DNA from: Candidatus Bandiella numerosa | GTDB taxonomy: Bacteria; Pseudomonadota; Alphaproteobacteria; Rickettsiales; Midichloriaceae | Length of the DNA: 64,000 nucleotides | Direction of reading: 5' to 3' | Assembly (NCBI RefSeq): GCF_029981845.1 | Contig: NZ_CP104164.1 | Coordinates: 744,001-808,000 of the forward strand | Shown here: piece by piece, positions 22,482 to 32,642 of the stretch | Layout: each line of letters begins with the position of its first letter | How positions within the stretch are numbered: the stretch's first letter is position 1 | Notes under the pieces: generated by a model | Seen by the model: the letters and a program-made list of their open reading frames with translations, nothing else | Database searches by the model: none | What the model was told of the DNA's origin: nothing | Made by a program: the position numbers and the translations under genes

Positions 22482-23918
22482 ATGTTTTTATTCGATATAA
22501 AGAAGGCAATTGCTAAATTAGCTTTTACTTTTTTTCTACTTTTTAATATTTCTGCACTTGCTAACCAGTGCAATAATAATTTAATAGCAGACGTAGTTGA
22601 GAAATTAAGTCCTGCAGTTGTCAACATATCTACAACTCAATTAGTAGACAATGGTAATGCAAATTTGTCTTTTCCCGAAATGCCAGAAGAGTTTTTTAAA
22701 TTTTTTGAGGAATTTAATAAAAGTCCATTTCCAAATAAGCCATCGAAGATTATTTCACTTGGGTCTGGGTTTTTGATTGATGACAAAGGTCATGTTGTTA
22801 CAAATAATCATGTCATTGATAATGCACAAGAAATAAATATAACGATTGGAGCTAATGAGAAGAAAATTTATAAAGCTAAAGTTATTGGGCGAGATAAAAA
22901 GACAGATTTAGCAGTGCTGAAAATTGATGCAAATAGCTCAATTCCTTATGTCAAATTTGGTGATTCCGATAAAGTGAGAGTTGGAGAATCTGTTATTGCT
23001 ATCGGCAATGCATTTGGATTTGGAGGAACTGTAACCGCTGGAATAGTGTCAGCTAAGGGAAGAGATTTAGGAGGTCAGTTTTATGAGGAATTTATTCAAA
23101 CAGATGCGTCAATTAATAGAGGCAACTCAGGTGGACCAATGTTCAGTATGGATGGAGAGGTGATAGGGGTGAATAGCGCAATTGTTTCACCAAGTGGAGG
23201 AAATGTCGGAATTGGTTTCGCAATACCATCCAATACTGCAAAATCAATAATAAACAAATTGTTAAAGGATGGAAAAATTGAGCGTCCTTGGCTTGGAATC
23301 ACGTTTCAGCCTTTGACAGAAGATATGGTCAAAGGATTTAATTTGGATAGTGCTAATGGAGCAATTGTGTCTAACATAATGAAAGACAGTCCTGCTGAAA
23401 AAGCTGGTATTAATATTGGTGATATAATAGTAAAATTTAACGGTAAAGTTCTTAATAACATTAATAAATTTCCTAGGATTGTAGCAGATTCTCCATTAAA
23501 TACCAAAATACCAGTTGAAATTATTCGGAGAGGTAAAAAAATTAATACAAATGTAGTATTGGAAATCCCTAAAAATGATCCGTTTAATCAGGATGGAGAA
23601 GAGGTTGCAGTGGAAACAACTTATCATGGAATTGGTGTGGTGAATCTTAATAAAGAAGCGCGAAATAGTTATTCAATAGACGATGACATTAATGGAGTTT
23701 TGGTGACAAAAGTTGACAAAAATTGCGACGCTCATAGAAAAGGACTAAAAGTCGGTGATGTTATAAGTAGTATTAATCAGGATGAAGTTACTTCTGCTAA
23801 ACAGTTTAGGACATTGTTGACAAATATCAAATTAAAAGCGAAAAATGAAGATGCAAAAGCTGTGGTTTTAGTTTCAAGAAAAAATAGTAACTTCTACATT
23901 ACGATTGAATTAAGTTAA
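22482..23918 (+). CDS. degP: Periplasmic Do-family serine protease/chaperone (DegP/HtrA)
   Basis: Protein-quality-control protease of the periplasm. A signal peptide ends near LFNISALA (about residue 28). The trypsin-like domain has the catalytic triad: His in VVTNNHVIDN, Asp in KTDLAVLKID, Ser in NRGNSGGPMF. Two PDZ domains follow (about 265-355, with NIGDIIVKFNGKVL, and about 380-475, with KVGDVISSINQDEV). The length, 478 aa, is normal. I choose ATG 22482, because GTG 22470 would add four residues before the basic start of the signal peptide. Confidence 0.92.
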   Translation: MFLFDIKKAIAKLAFTFFLLFNISALANQCNNNLIADVVEKLSPAVVNISTTQLVDNGNANLSFPEMPEEFFKFFEEFNKSPFPNKPSKIISLGSGFLIDDKGHVVTNNHVIDNAQEINITIGANEKKIYKAKVIGRDKKTDLAVLKIDANSSIPYVKFGDSDKVRVGESVIAIGNAFGFGGTVTAGIVSAKGRDLGGQFYEEFIQTDASINRGNSGGPMFSMDGEVIGVNSAIVSPSGGNVGIGFAIPSNTAKSIINKLLKDGKIERPWLGITFQPLTEDMVKGFNLDSANGAIVSNIMKDSPAEKAGINIGDIIVKFNGKVLNNINKFPRIVADSPLNTKIPVEIIRRGKKINTNVVLEIPKNDPFNQDGEEVAVETTYHGIGVVNLNKEARNSYSIDDDINGVLVTKVDKNCDAHRKGLKVGDVISSINQDEVTSAKQFRTLLTNIKLKAKNEDAKAVVLVSRKNSNFYITIELS

Positions 23919-24038
23919 TATATTGAATTTAAGATTTACTGGTCTTTTAAAAACATGAATTCCTATAATAGGGTTGCTTTTACTGAATTAAAGCGTATAA
24001 TTCCATTGTATTTACTGATTATAAATTAAATAGTTTTA

Positions 24039-26501
24039 ATGACTCAAGATAAGCCAGAGCAAAATAGTCCAATTAAAAAAACTTTAGGATTAAGTACTAA
24101 AAAATTAAGCCTAAAGCTGCCTAGTAAAAGCATACCTTCTGGTAATTTTATAAACAAGAAAAAGGGGACGGTTGTTGTTGTAACCAAAACAAAATCATCA
24201 AAAAACTTTAAAGGAGACGTGGTAGGTGATTTAACATCTGATGAAAGACAAAACAGGCTAAAAGCTTTTTTAGATGCAGAAAAAACAAAAATTTTGGATA
24301 CAAATAATAATTTAAGTGATGTAGTAAAAGAATCGGAAAATCTAACAATAAATGATTTAGAAAAAAATGAACCTCAAAATATAAATAATGATAATGAGAT
24401 AAAAAATCTGGATCATATCGGAAGGACAAAAAAGGAAAATAATGTTTTGCCAGAAATTAATGTTGAAGCACCTATAATTGATAAGCCACGACCTAAAGAT
24501 ACTATAGATATTAAGAGTAAATCAAATAAATTAGTGGATGAGCTTGATGAACTTGAGGACAAAAAAAGTGTTAAAAAGAAGAAGATAATACTTGATAAAA
24601 AAGAACTGAAGAAAATCTCTTTGACAAAGATATATGATTTAGAAAAAGAAGACGATGTTATAGAAACAAAAGTTACAACAATTAAAGTTAGTTCTAAGAA
24701 TAGAAACAAGGATTCTAGAGGAAAGAAACAAGATAAAATATATAGAGAAGTAAGAATTCCAGAGCAAATTTCTGTTCAGGAATTAGCTAACAGGATGACA
24801 GAAAAAGCTTCTTATGTGATTAAAACCCTAATGAACTTAGGAGTTATGGCAACAATTAATCAAGTGATTGATGCAGACACTGCTGAATTGGTTGTGCAAG
24901 AACTAGGTCATACCCCTATAAGAGTTTCTGAGTATGAAATTGAAAGATCGCTTTTAAATCAAGTTGATGATTCTCCAGATTCATTAATGCCAAGGGCTCC
25001 AATTGTAACAATAATGGGCCATGTAGATCATGGTAAAACATCATTGCTTGACGTACTTCGACAAACAGATGTTGTGTCAGGAGAGCATGGAGGGATTACA
25101 CAACATATAGGGGCATATAATGTTTCACTAGGAAATAATAATTCTATAACATTCATAGATACACCTGGTCACGCAGCGTTTACTGCCATGAGAATGAGAG
25201 GAGCAAAAATTACAGATATTGTAATCATAGTAGTAGCTGCAGACGATGGAATAAAGGAGCAAACAATAGAAGCTATTAATCATGCTAAAGCAGCTGATGT
25301 TCCAATTATAGTGGCAATTAACAAAATTGATAAAGCAGCAGCAAATGTTGAGAAAGTTAAGAATTCTCTATTTAACTATGAGTTAGTTCCTGAAGATATG
25401 GGAGGAGACACAATTGTAGTTGCTGTATCTGCAAAAGAAAAGAAAGGACTAAAAGAATTGGAAGATGCTATTCTAATTCAAGCTGAAGTTTTAGATTTAA
25501 AAGCTAATCCAAATAGAAGAGCGGAAGGTGTTGTAATTGAATCTAAATTAGATAAATCAAAAGGTGTATTGGCCACCTTATTAGTGCAAAAAGGTACATT
25601 GTATGTTGGTGATATTGCAATTATAAATGATGAATATTTTAAAATTAGAGCTCTAGTTAACGACAAGGGACAAAAAGTTGATAAAGCTATTCCTTCAACA
25701 CCTATTGAGGTATTAGGATTGAGCAATGCTCCTGAGGCTGGAGAAAAATTTATAGTCGTTGAAAATGATAAAATTGCTAAAAAGATTGTTGAGCTTGCTG
25801 AATATAAAAAAGGGAATGTATTAAGTTCCACTAATAGTAAAGCTTCTTTTGATGACTTATTAAAAACTCAGATTGATAATTCAAAAACACTCAACCTCAT
25901 TATCAAAGTGGATGTTCACGGTTCACTTGAAGCGATCAAAAATAGTTTGCAGAAATTAGCTAATGAAGAAGTTAAAATTAAAATTTCACATGCTATAGTA
26001 GGCGGTATAACAGAGTCTGATGTTTCTCTTGCTAAAGTTACAAATTCTATAATTTTAGGCTTTAATGTAAGAGCTGATGGCAAAACAGTAAAGAGTGCAA
26101 AAACCCTGGGTGTCATTATAAATTATTACTCTATAATTTATAATATAATTGACGATGTTAAAGCAATGGTAGGAGGGTTACTATCACCAATTAGGAGAGA
26201 AAATACTACTGGTTATGCTGAAATAAGGCAGGTAATTGCTCTAAGTAAGGTTGGTAAAGTTGCTGGATGCATGGTAACGGAGGGTGTTATTAGAAGAAAA
26301 GCAAATGCAAGACTTATTAGAAATAATATTGTTATTTATGACGGAAAATTAGGTGCTTTAAAGAGATTTAAAGATGATGTAAAAGAGGTTAAAGCTGGAT
26401 TTGAATGTGGAATATCATTTGAAAAATTCTCTGATTTTAAAGAAAATGACAAGTTAGAGATTTACGAATTTGTTGAAGAAGAAAATAAAAAATATGATTA
26501 A
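24039..26501 (+). CDS. infB: Translation initiation factor IF-2
   Basis: GTPase that brings initiator tRNA to the 30S subunit. A charged, poorly conserved N-terminal region of about 230 residues is followed by the IF2_N domain (RIPEQISVQELANRMTEKAS), the G domain with G1 GHVDHGKT, G2 GITQHIGAY, G3 DTPGHAAF and G4 NKIDK, then domains II-IV ending GFECGISFEKFSDFKENDKL. At 820 aa it is full length. In most bacteria infB follows nusA and precedes rbfA; here neither neighbours it on the visible sides, so the operon has been broken. Confidence 0.96.
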   Translation: MTQDKPEQNSPIKKTLGLSTKKLSLKLPSKSIPSGNFINKKKGTVVVVTKTKSSKNFKGDVVGDLTSDERQNRLKAFLDAEKTKILDTNNNLSDVVKESENLTINDLEKNEPQNINNDNEIKNLDHIGRTKKENNVLPEINVEAPIIDKPRPKDTIDIKSKSNKLVDELDELEDKKSVKKKKIILDKKELKKISLTKIYDLEKEDDVIETKVTTIKVSSKNRNKDSRGKKQDKIYREVRIPEQISVQELANRMTEKASYVIKTLMNLGVMATINQVIDADTAELVVQELGHTPIRVSEYEIERSLLNQVDDSPDSLMPRAPIVTIMGHVDHGKTSLLDVLRQTDVVSGEHGGITQHIGAYNVSLGNNNSITFIDTPGHAAFTAMRMRGAKITDIVIIVVAADDGIKEQTIEAINHAKAADVPIIVAINKIDKAAANVEKVKNSLFNYELVPEDMGGDTIVVAVSAKEKKGLKELEDAILIQAEVLDLKANPNRRAEGVVIESKLDKSKGVLATLLVQKGTLYVGDIAIINDEYFKIRALVNDKGQKVDKAIPSTPIEVLGLSNAPEAGEKFIVVENDKIAKKIVELAEYKKGNVLSSTNSKASFDDLLKTQIDNSKTLNLIIKVDVHGSLEAIKNSLQKLANEEVKIKISHAIVGGITESDVSLAKVTNSIILGFNVRADGKTVKSAKTLGVIINYYSIIYNIIDDVKAMVGGLLSPIRRENTTGYAEIRQVIALSKVGKVAGCMVTEGVIRRKANARLIRNNIVIYDGKLGALKRFKDDVKEVKAGFECGISFEKFSDFKENDKLEIYEFVEEENKKYD

Positions 26502-26666
26502 TAATTCGTTGTATCGCTACTCACTATATTCATTAATGGCATATTAATATTAATCAAATTTCAATCAATAACTGGTATTATGTATAACAGCTAAGTACAT
26601 AGTTTATATTGCTAAGTTTAAATTTTTATGTATTCATAGTCTTAGTTAATCCAGAATTAAGTTAAA

Positions 26667-28730
26667 ATGAAAAATAAGATTTCAGCGCCAATTGCAAAAA
26701 AAAGTGAAAAAGTTATTGAAAATTTTAACGATAAAAGAGTTGATTTTTATGATTGGCTGAGAGACAAGGATTACCCCAATGTGAAAAACAAGGAAATATT
26801 AAATTATCTCGAATCTGAGAATGACTATGCTAATCATGAATTATCTAAACATTCAGATTTAATTGATGAGATATATAGTGAAATTAAATCAAAAATCAAA
26901 GAAGATGATGAAACTGTACCAGTTAAAATTGGGAATTATTATTATTATTCATATATTAAAAAAGAAATGGATTATTGGATTCATTCAAGAAAATATAAAT
27001 CATTACACAGCAATGAAGAAATAATTTTAGATGAAAATGAATTAGCTAAAGGGCATAGTTACTGCAAGGTCAAAGGCATAAAAATTAGTCCAAATCATCA
27101 ATTCGTTTTATTTGCTGTTGATTATAAAGGGAATGAAGAGTACGAGATAAAAATAAAAAATATTGAGCAGGGCGCATTATTGAGTGATGCTATACCAAAC
27201 ACATTTGGAAAAGTTGTTTGGCATGAAAATAATGATGGATTTTTTTATATACCAACTGGAAAAAATTGGAGAGCTAAGAAAGTTTTATATCATAAATTAG
27301 GTAAAAACTATGATGAGGATAATTTGTTATATCAAGAAGAGGATATAACATTTAATGTAGGTATTATTAAAAGCAATAGCAAAAAATACTTAATAATTTC
27401 TTCTGGAAATAATGAAGAAAATGAATGCTATTACATAGATTTAACAACAGACGATCTCAGTCCTAAGCTTTTTCTTGAAAGAAAGGAAGGTCATAAATAC
27501 TCAATCAATGATCATGAAAATAAGTTTTTTATACTCACAAATGATAAAGGCAAAAATTTTAGAATTGCTGAAGTTGAAAAAAATAATTTAATAAAAAATT
27601 GGAAAGATTTTATTGCTTATTCCAAGGCTCGTTATATCAGAAGTTTTGAGTTATACAAAAATCACATGGTTATTACCAGCTCAAGTAATAAAAATGGTTT
27701 GTTAGATATTGAAATTATAAATTTAAACGATAATTCATCTAAAAATTTAACTTTTCAAGATGAAAGTTATCAGGTTGATGTGGTATTCACTACTTATGAT
27801 GCAGACTCCGTGAGGTATAATTATAGCTCATTGTCTACGCCATATACAGTGAAGGAGTACAATTTTAAAACTAATGTTGAGAAAATTTTAAAAATTGATG
27901 AGATACCTTCAGGATTTAACCCAAATGAATATAAAGTAGAAAGGTTATATGCTGACTCAAGAGATGGAGAAAAAATACCTGTTTCATTAATATACAAGAA
28001 AGATAAATTTATATTTGGTTCAAATAATCCACTATACTTATATGGATATGGCTCATACGGAATATCAATCCCATTATCATTTAGAAAGAGCATTTTTTCA
28101 TTAATAGACAGAGGATTTACCTACGCCATTGCACATATTAGAGGTGGTGATGATTTAGGTTATGAATGGTATGAATCTGCAAAATTTTTAAATAAAAAAA
28201 GAACATTTTATGATTTTATTGATGTAGCTAAATTTTTAGTTGAAAAAAAATACGTAAAATATGCTAATATCACTATAGCAGGTGGTAGTGCAGGGGGGAT
28301 GCTTGTTGGATTTTCAGTAAATGAAGAAGCTAATCTTTTTAGAACGGCTGTTGCCCATGTTCCTTTTGTTGATGTGCTTAACACGATGCTTGATGAAGCT
28401 CTACCTCTAACTCCTGGTGAATATAAAGAATGGGGCAATCCTAAGAATGAGGATTATTATTTTTATATAAAAAGCTATTCTCCGTATGATAATGTCATGA
28501 AACAAAATTACCCCAATTTCTATATTACAGCTGGATTGACTGATCCAAGAGTAACATATTGGGAACCTGCAAAGTGGGTAGCAAAACTGCGAGAATATAA
28601 AACTGATAATAATAAAATTTTATTCAAAACTAACATGAATGCAGGGCATGCAGGAAAAACTGGTAGATATACTTATTTAAAAGAAATTGCAGAAGAATAT
28701 GCTTTCGTGATTCAAAATGGAATAAAATAA
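26667..28730 (+). CDS. ptrB: Oligopeptidase B (S9A prolyl-oligopeptidase family)
   Basis: Cytoplasmic serine peptidase that cuts short peptides after basic residues. The start has the typical RVDFYDWLRDKDYPNVKNKE. A seven-bladed propeller follows (about 70-400) and the alpha/beta-hydrolase domain comes last, with Ser in TIAGGSAGGMLVG, Asp in GLTDPRVTYWEPAKW and His in NMNAGHAGKTGRY. The 687-aa length is normal. The sequence FAYAIAHIRGGDDLGYEWYE-like block is a further hallmark. The 165 bp before it (26502-26666) show no recognisable element. Confidence 0.9.
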   Translation: MKNKISAPIAKKSEKVIENFNDKRVDFYDWLRDKDYPNVKNKEILNYLESENDYANHELSKHSDLIDEIYSEIKSKIKEDDETVPVKIGNYYYYSYIKKEMDYWIHSRKYKSLHSNEEIILDENELAKGHSYCKVKGIKISPNHQFVLFAVDYKGNEEYEIKIKNIEQGALLSDAIPNTFGKVVWHENNDGFFYIPTGKNWRAKKVLYHKLGKNYDEDNLLYQEEDITFNVGIIKSNSKKYLIISSGNNEENECYYIDLTTDDLSPKLFLERKEGHKYSINDHENKFFILTNDKGKNFRIAEVEKNNLIKNWKDFIAYSKARYIRSFELYKNHMVITSSSNKNGLLDIEIINLNDNSSKNLTFQDESYQVDVVFTTYDADSVRYNYSSLSTPYTVKEYNFKTNVEKILKIDEIPSGFNPNEYKVERLYADSRDGEKIPVSLIYKKDKFIFGSNNPLYLYGYGSYGISIPLSFRKSIFSLIDRGFTYAIAHIRGGDDLGYEWYESAKFLNKKRTFYDFIDVAKFLVEKKYVKYANITIAGGSAGGMLVGFSVNEEANLFRTAVAHVPFVDVLNTMLDEALPLTPGEYKEWGNPKNEDYYFYIKSYSPYDNVMKQNYPNFYITAGLTDPRVTYWEPAKWVAKLREYKTDNNKILFKTNMNAGHAGKTGRYTYLKEIAEEYAFVIQNGIK

Positions 28731-28828
28731 TTATTTTTCTATTTGATTTAAGTTCAACATATACTATGCTTACAATTCTATATTGATCAGAACACATAAC
28801 TGATAAACATAAATGTAGGTATTAGGAC

Positions 28829-30472
28829 ATGAAAAGAATAAATAAGTTTGGAAAAGATTTACTACTTGATCCTTTTTTAAATAAATCTACAGCATTTACT
28901 GACTTAGAGAGAGAGGAATTTGGACTAACAGGCTTGTTACCAGAAACTGTTGAGCCTATTGAATTGCAATTAAAACGCGTTTTTATTCAGCTAGGTCATA
29001 AGTTAAACAACATAGATAGATACATATACTTGATGAACTTGCTTGATCATAATGAAACGTTATTTTATAAGACATTAATGTCAAATCCAGCCTATTTTTT
29101 ACCGATAATTTACGCACCAACAATTGGTGAAGCATGTTTAAAATTTGACCATATATACCGCCAACCTAGAGGGATGTACATATCATTTAAACATAAGGGG
29201 CAAATAAGCAAAATATTAGAAAATTGGCCAGAAAAGGATGTACGTATCATTTGTGTGACAAACGGCGGACGTATTCTTGGTCTTGGCGATTTAGGTGCTA
29301 ATGGTATGGGTATTCCTATAGGAAAATTGCAACTTTACACAGCTGCAGCAGGAGTTCCACCTCAATATTTATTACCAGTTTGCATAGATGTGGGTACTGA
29401 TAACGAAGGACTTTTACAAGACCCATTTTATATAGGTTTAAGGCAGCCTAGAATAAAAAATGAAGAGCTTTATGAATTTGCTGATGAATTTGTTGAAGCA
29501 GTCCAAAAAGTATTTCCAAACTGCTGTATTCACTTTGAGGATTGGGGTGGTGCAGACGCAGTGCTGTTACTTGAACGTTATAGAAATAAAATTAGTTGTT
29601 ATAACGACGATATTCAGGGAACTGCCAGCGTATTTCTTGCTGGAATGTTAAATGCTTGTAAAATTAAGGGTAATTCATTAAAAGATGAGCGGTATTTATT
29701 TTTGGGTGCCGGTTCAGCAGCTATTGGACTAAGTAATTTTATTTGCTCTACTTTAGTAAAGGATTATTGCATACCGATTGATGAGGCCAGACAAAGTATT
29801 AATATGTTTGATAACAAAGGTCTACTGGAAGAATCACGAACAGATTTGTTTGATTTTCAAAGACAGTACGCCCATTCAAATGAGCCAATGGTTCGAGGTG
29901 ATTTTGCAAAAGCCATAAAAAAATTTAAACCTACTGTTTTAGTTGGGCTTAGTACTGTGGGTGCAGCTTTTACTAAAGAAATAATAGAAGCAATATCTGA
30001 AATAAACGAGCGACCAATTATCTTAGCATTATCCAATCCAACAGAGCACGCTGAATGCACAGCAGAACAAGCATATTATTGGAGTAAAGGTAAAGCGATT
30101 TATGCTGCTGGAGTTCCATTTAATTCAGTGCAATATAAAGGGAGTACTTTTTCACCAGGGCAAGCAAATAATTTTTATATTTTCCCAGCAATAGGTATGG
30201 CAATTTATGCCACTAAGGCTCTTCGAGTTACAGATGAAATGTTTGTCGAAGCAGCAAAGGCACTTGCAGAGCAAGTAACACCATCACAATTGCAACAAGG
30301 AGCACTTTATCCATTACAATCCGATATATTGGAAATAGAAACAAAAATTGCAATAAAGATTGTAAAACTCATTTTTGCCTCTAATCTAGCAAGAGTCAAA
30401 GAACCTAGCTCATATGAAGATTTTATAAAAGATTTGGTATATAAACCGAAATACACTGCATATACTCAGTGA
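28829..30472 (+). CDS. maeA: NAD-dependent malic enzyme (SfcA/MaeA type)
   Basis: Oxidative decarboxylation of malate to pyruvate and CO2 with NAD. The short-start, 547-aa architecture is the eukaryote-like or SfcA type: GLTGLLPETVEPIELQLKR, MSNPAYFLPIIYAPTIGEA, VTNGGRILGLGDLGANGMG, the metal-binding FEDWGGADA, NDDIQGTASVFLAGML, the dinucleotide site LFLGAGSAAIGLSNF and ILALSNPTEHAECTAEQAY. It differs from the MaeB-type enzyme (fused to a phosphotransacetylase domain) that many Alphaproteobacteria carry. The codon choice looks somewhat less AT-biased than neighbouring genes, so transfer is possible. It stands alone. A TAGGAC ribosome-binding site lies directly upstream. Confidence 0.92.
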   Translation: MKRINKFGKDLLLDPFLNKSTAFTDLEREEFGLTGLLPETVEPIELQLKRVFIQLGHKLNNIDRYIYLMNLLDHNETLFYKTLMSNPAYFLPIIYAPTIGEACLKFDHIYRQPRGMYISFKHKGQISKILENWPEKDVRIICVTNGGRILGLGDLGANGMGIPIGKLQLYTAAAGVPPQYLLPVCIDVGTDNEGLLQDPFYIGLRQPRIKNEELYEFADEFVEAVQKVFPNCCIHFEDWGGADAVLLLERYRNKISCYNDDIQGTASVFLAGMLNACKIKGNSLKDERYLFLGAGSAAIGLSNFICSTLVKDYCIPIDEARQSINMFDNKGLLEESRTDLFDFQRQYAHSNEPMVRGDFAKAIKKFKPTVLVGLSTVGAAFTKEIIEAISEINERPIILALSNPTEHAECTAEQAYYWSKGKAIYAAGVPFNSVQYKGSTFSPGQANNFYIFPAIGMAIYATKALRVTDEMFVEAAKALAEQVTPSQLQQGALYPLQSDILEIETKIAIKIVKLIFASNLARVKEPSSYEDFIKDLVYKPKYTAYTQ

Positions 30473-30616
30473 TTGAGGTTAGCATCCATACAGCATGAGG
30501 ATGCCACTTCTTACTAAGTTCAGTATAAAGTAAAATACTGTGCTAAAAAAGATGATGTATCTATATAACCAAGTTGTGGCATTTCTCTCTATGCCAGGAA
30601 TTACATTTTTCTATAT

Positions 30617-30711
30617 TAACCAGAGCTGGATTAATAAATTATCAACTAAGATCAGACAAATCCGTTATTGATAAAAATGTATTTATTATTCCTTAAATCC
30701 AACTCGGGTTA
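30617..30711. repeat. Inverted-repeat element in the 30.47-30.87 kb gap
   Basis: TAACCAGAGCTGGATT at 30617-30632 and AATCCAACTCGGGTTA at 30696-30711 are imperfect inverted repeats (two differences in 16) and resemble the ends TAACCTGAGTTTTGG of the 214-bp element behind the portal gene. The same 400-bp gap also holds two small perfect hairpins, GCATCC/GGATGC (30482-30504, a possible terminator for the malic enzyme, without a T-run) and TGGCAT/ATGCCA (30577-30596). I see no gene in this gap. Confidence 0.45.
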
Positions 30712-30871
30712 TTTTTAGATAAATTTAATGTTGGAAAACGCCCATAAATAATCGTTCGATAATTCTGATAATATTATTCCGTATTCTTTTTTGCTCTTTA
30801 AAGTTAATTGAAATATAAAATTTATTAAATTTTTGCTATTTTTTTGCTGTTTAATTTGTGCAATAAAATTA

Positions 30872-31969
30872 TTATTTAGTACTATATTCACCGTTTTTAA
30901 GTACTGTAAAACGATCTTTAGGTAAATTATTGTTTTTTAACGAAAGGTACAAATCATTGATTGGGTCATCATAATTTTCAAAGGAAAGTATGAAGGTTCC
31001 ATAATGGATTGGTATATTACTACTGCTCCCTAATATTATGCTGGCTTTTACTGCTTCATCAGGATTCATATGTACATATCTAAAGCTATCAGGTTTATAT
31101 GCACCAATTGGTAATAAGGAAACATCAATTTTGCCAATTTTTTTTCTTATTTGCGAAAATTGCTCTGAATCATAACCTGTGTCTCCTGCAAAATATATAG
31201 TCCTACTACTCGACTTTATGGTAAAAGCACCCCATAAAGTAGTATTTTTATCATCAAAAAATCTGGAGGAAAAATGCTGTGCTGGTACAAAAGAAATTTC
31301 TAACACATTATCTTTTGGTGCAACATTACCTTTATGATGAAAATTTTCCCACCAATCTAGCTCTATAATCTTTTCTTTCTTAACTCCAATTTGTAATAAA
31401 GTTCCTCCAACTCCTAGACCAACAATAAAAACTGGGTCATGGTTTTTAATTAGCATTTTAATTGTATAAGAATCTAGATGGTCATAATGATTATGGCTTA
31501 TTAATACCACATCAATTTCTGGTAAATCTTCAAATTTTATACCAGCTGTAGCTCTCCTTATAGGTCCTAAAAATTTTACAGGACTTGCATAATCAGACCA
31601 TATAGGATCGGTTAAAATATTATAATTTGAAGTTTTTATTAATGTGGTTGCATGATTTACAAAAAATATTACCTCATCGTTCACATCTAAAATTTTTGAT
31701 GGGTGTATTTGTTTTACCTCTATTTTATTTGGCCAATCAGCACCTCTTCCGAGCAATTTATTTTTTAGATAATTTAGTACTACTTTGTCATTTGTTTTGG
31801 TGTCATTTTTCTTTAAATTATAAAAATTTTCTCCATTAAAATGATCTGTTACAGATCCCTTATAATAACTTCTATGAGAATTTTCCTTGGCTAAAAAGAA
31901 AATTGCAAGTACAAGCAAAATAAAAAAGAAAAAAAATAGCATAGTTGCTTTGTAGATTATGCTCTTCAT
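30872..31969 (-). CDS. MBL-fold metallo-hydrolase, membrane-anchored (NAPE-PLD/UlaG-like)
   Basis: A metallo-beta-lactamase-fold hydrolase of about 365 aa. An N-terminal hydrophobic anchor (LFFFFFILLVLAIFFLA) is followed by the domain: VIFFVNHATTLIKTSNYNIL, DVVLISHNHYDHLDSYTIKM with the HxHxDH metal site, SFVPAQHFSSR, TIYFAGDTGYD with the bridging Asp and PIHYGTFILSFENYDDP with the last His. This order is that of the NAPE-PLD-like phosphodiesterase branch. The substrate is unknown. I begin at ATG 31969, 11 bp after the aroK stop, rather than an upstream start that would overlap aroK. Confidence 0.82.
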   Translation of the reverse strand: MKSIIYKATMLFFFFFILLVLAIFFLAKENSHRSYYKGSVTDHFNGENFYNLKKNDTKTNDKVVLNYLKNKLLGRGADWPNKIEVKQIHPSKILDVNDEVIFFVNHATTLIKTSNYNILTDPIWSDYASPVKFLGPIRRATAGIKFEDLPEIDVVLISHNHYDHLDSYTIKMLIKNHDPVFIVGLGVGGTLLQIGVKKEKIIELDWWENFHHKGNVAPKDNVLEISFVPAQHFSSRFFDDKNTTLWGAFTIKSSSRTIYFAGDTGYDSEQFSQIRKKIGKIDVSLLPIGAYKPDSFRYVHMNPDEAVKASIILGSSSNIPIHYGTFILSFENYDDPINDLYLSLKNNNLPKDRFTVLKNGEYSTK

Positions 31970-31980
31970 TGATAAATAAA

Positions 31981-32511
31981 TTATTTTTGATAGGCTTCTA
32001 ATTTTTCTATTATAGTACATACTAAATGATGTGCTTCCAAATCACTTTCAATTTTTATATTAGCTTGCTTAAACACTGGCTCTCTTTCCTTCATCATCTT
32101 TTCTAATAATTCCTTTTTATTATCTGACGCAATAAGCTCTGGTCTAGTGTTTCTCCTTGAAACACGCTCATGTATGGTGTCTAAATCTGAATCTAGCCAG
32201 ATAGATATAGTATTGTCTATGATAAAATTTCGGATGTTTTCATTCATAAAACTACTACCACCAGTAGAAAGTACTACGACGCCATATCCTATTATTTCCT
32301 TTATTACTTCCTCTTCTTTTTGCTGAAAATATCTTTCGCCCATAAAATCATGTATATCCACAATACTTAAAGCTTCTCTTTCTTCCAAAATTTTATCGCT
32401 ATCATAAAATTGGAGATTCAATTTTCTAGCTAATTTCTTTCCGACAGTACTCTTTCCACTTCCCATCATACCGATTAGAACTACTGGCTTTGTTAATGTT
32501 TTCTTTATCAC
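31981..32511 (-). CDS. aroK: Shikimate kinase AroK
   Basis: P-loop kinase phosphorylating shikimate. The Walker A motif is GMMGSGKST (residues 14-22). Then come the shikimate-binding FYDSDKILEEREALSIVDIH, STGGSSFMNENI (family GGG-like loop, here GGS) and the lid region RVSRRNTRPEL. Length, 176 aa, is normal. The start codon is GTG at 32511. None of the other shikimate-pathway genes (aroA, aroB, aroC, aroE) is in the window. The substrate-binding Asp and lid Arg residues are kept, so it appears functional. Confidence 0.86.
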   Translation of the reverse strand: MIKKTLTKPVVLIGMMGSGKSTVGKKLARKLNLQFYDSDKILEEREALSIVDIHDFMGERYFQQKEEEVIKEIIGYGVVVLSTGGSSFMNENIRNFIIDNTISIWLDSDLDTIHERVSRRNTRPELIASDNKKELLEKMMKEREPVFKQANIKIESDLEAHHLVCTIIEKLEAYQK

Positions 32512-32642
32512 AAAATTCTATGAAATAATTATTAAATTAAAATTGATATGCTATAGTAATAGTAATAGTTTTGAATATTTTCAAGCATTATTATTTTGTG
32601 AAGCCTTGTTTACGTTATATAATAATACTTTTTTGGTAAAGG

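Noticed and set aside
30473..30871. Degraded gene in the gap after the malic enzyme
   Set aside because: I read all frames for recognisable protein text and found none; only inverted repeats and hairpins are visible.
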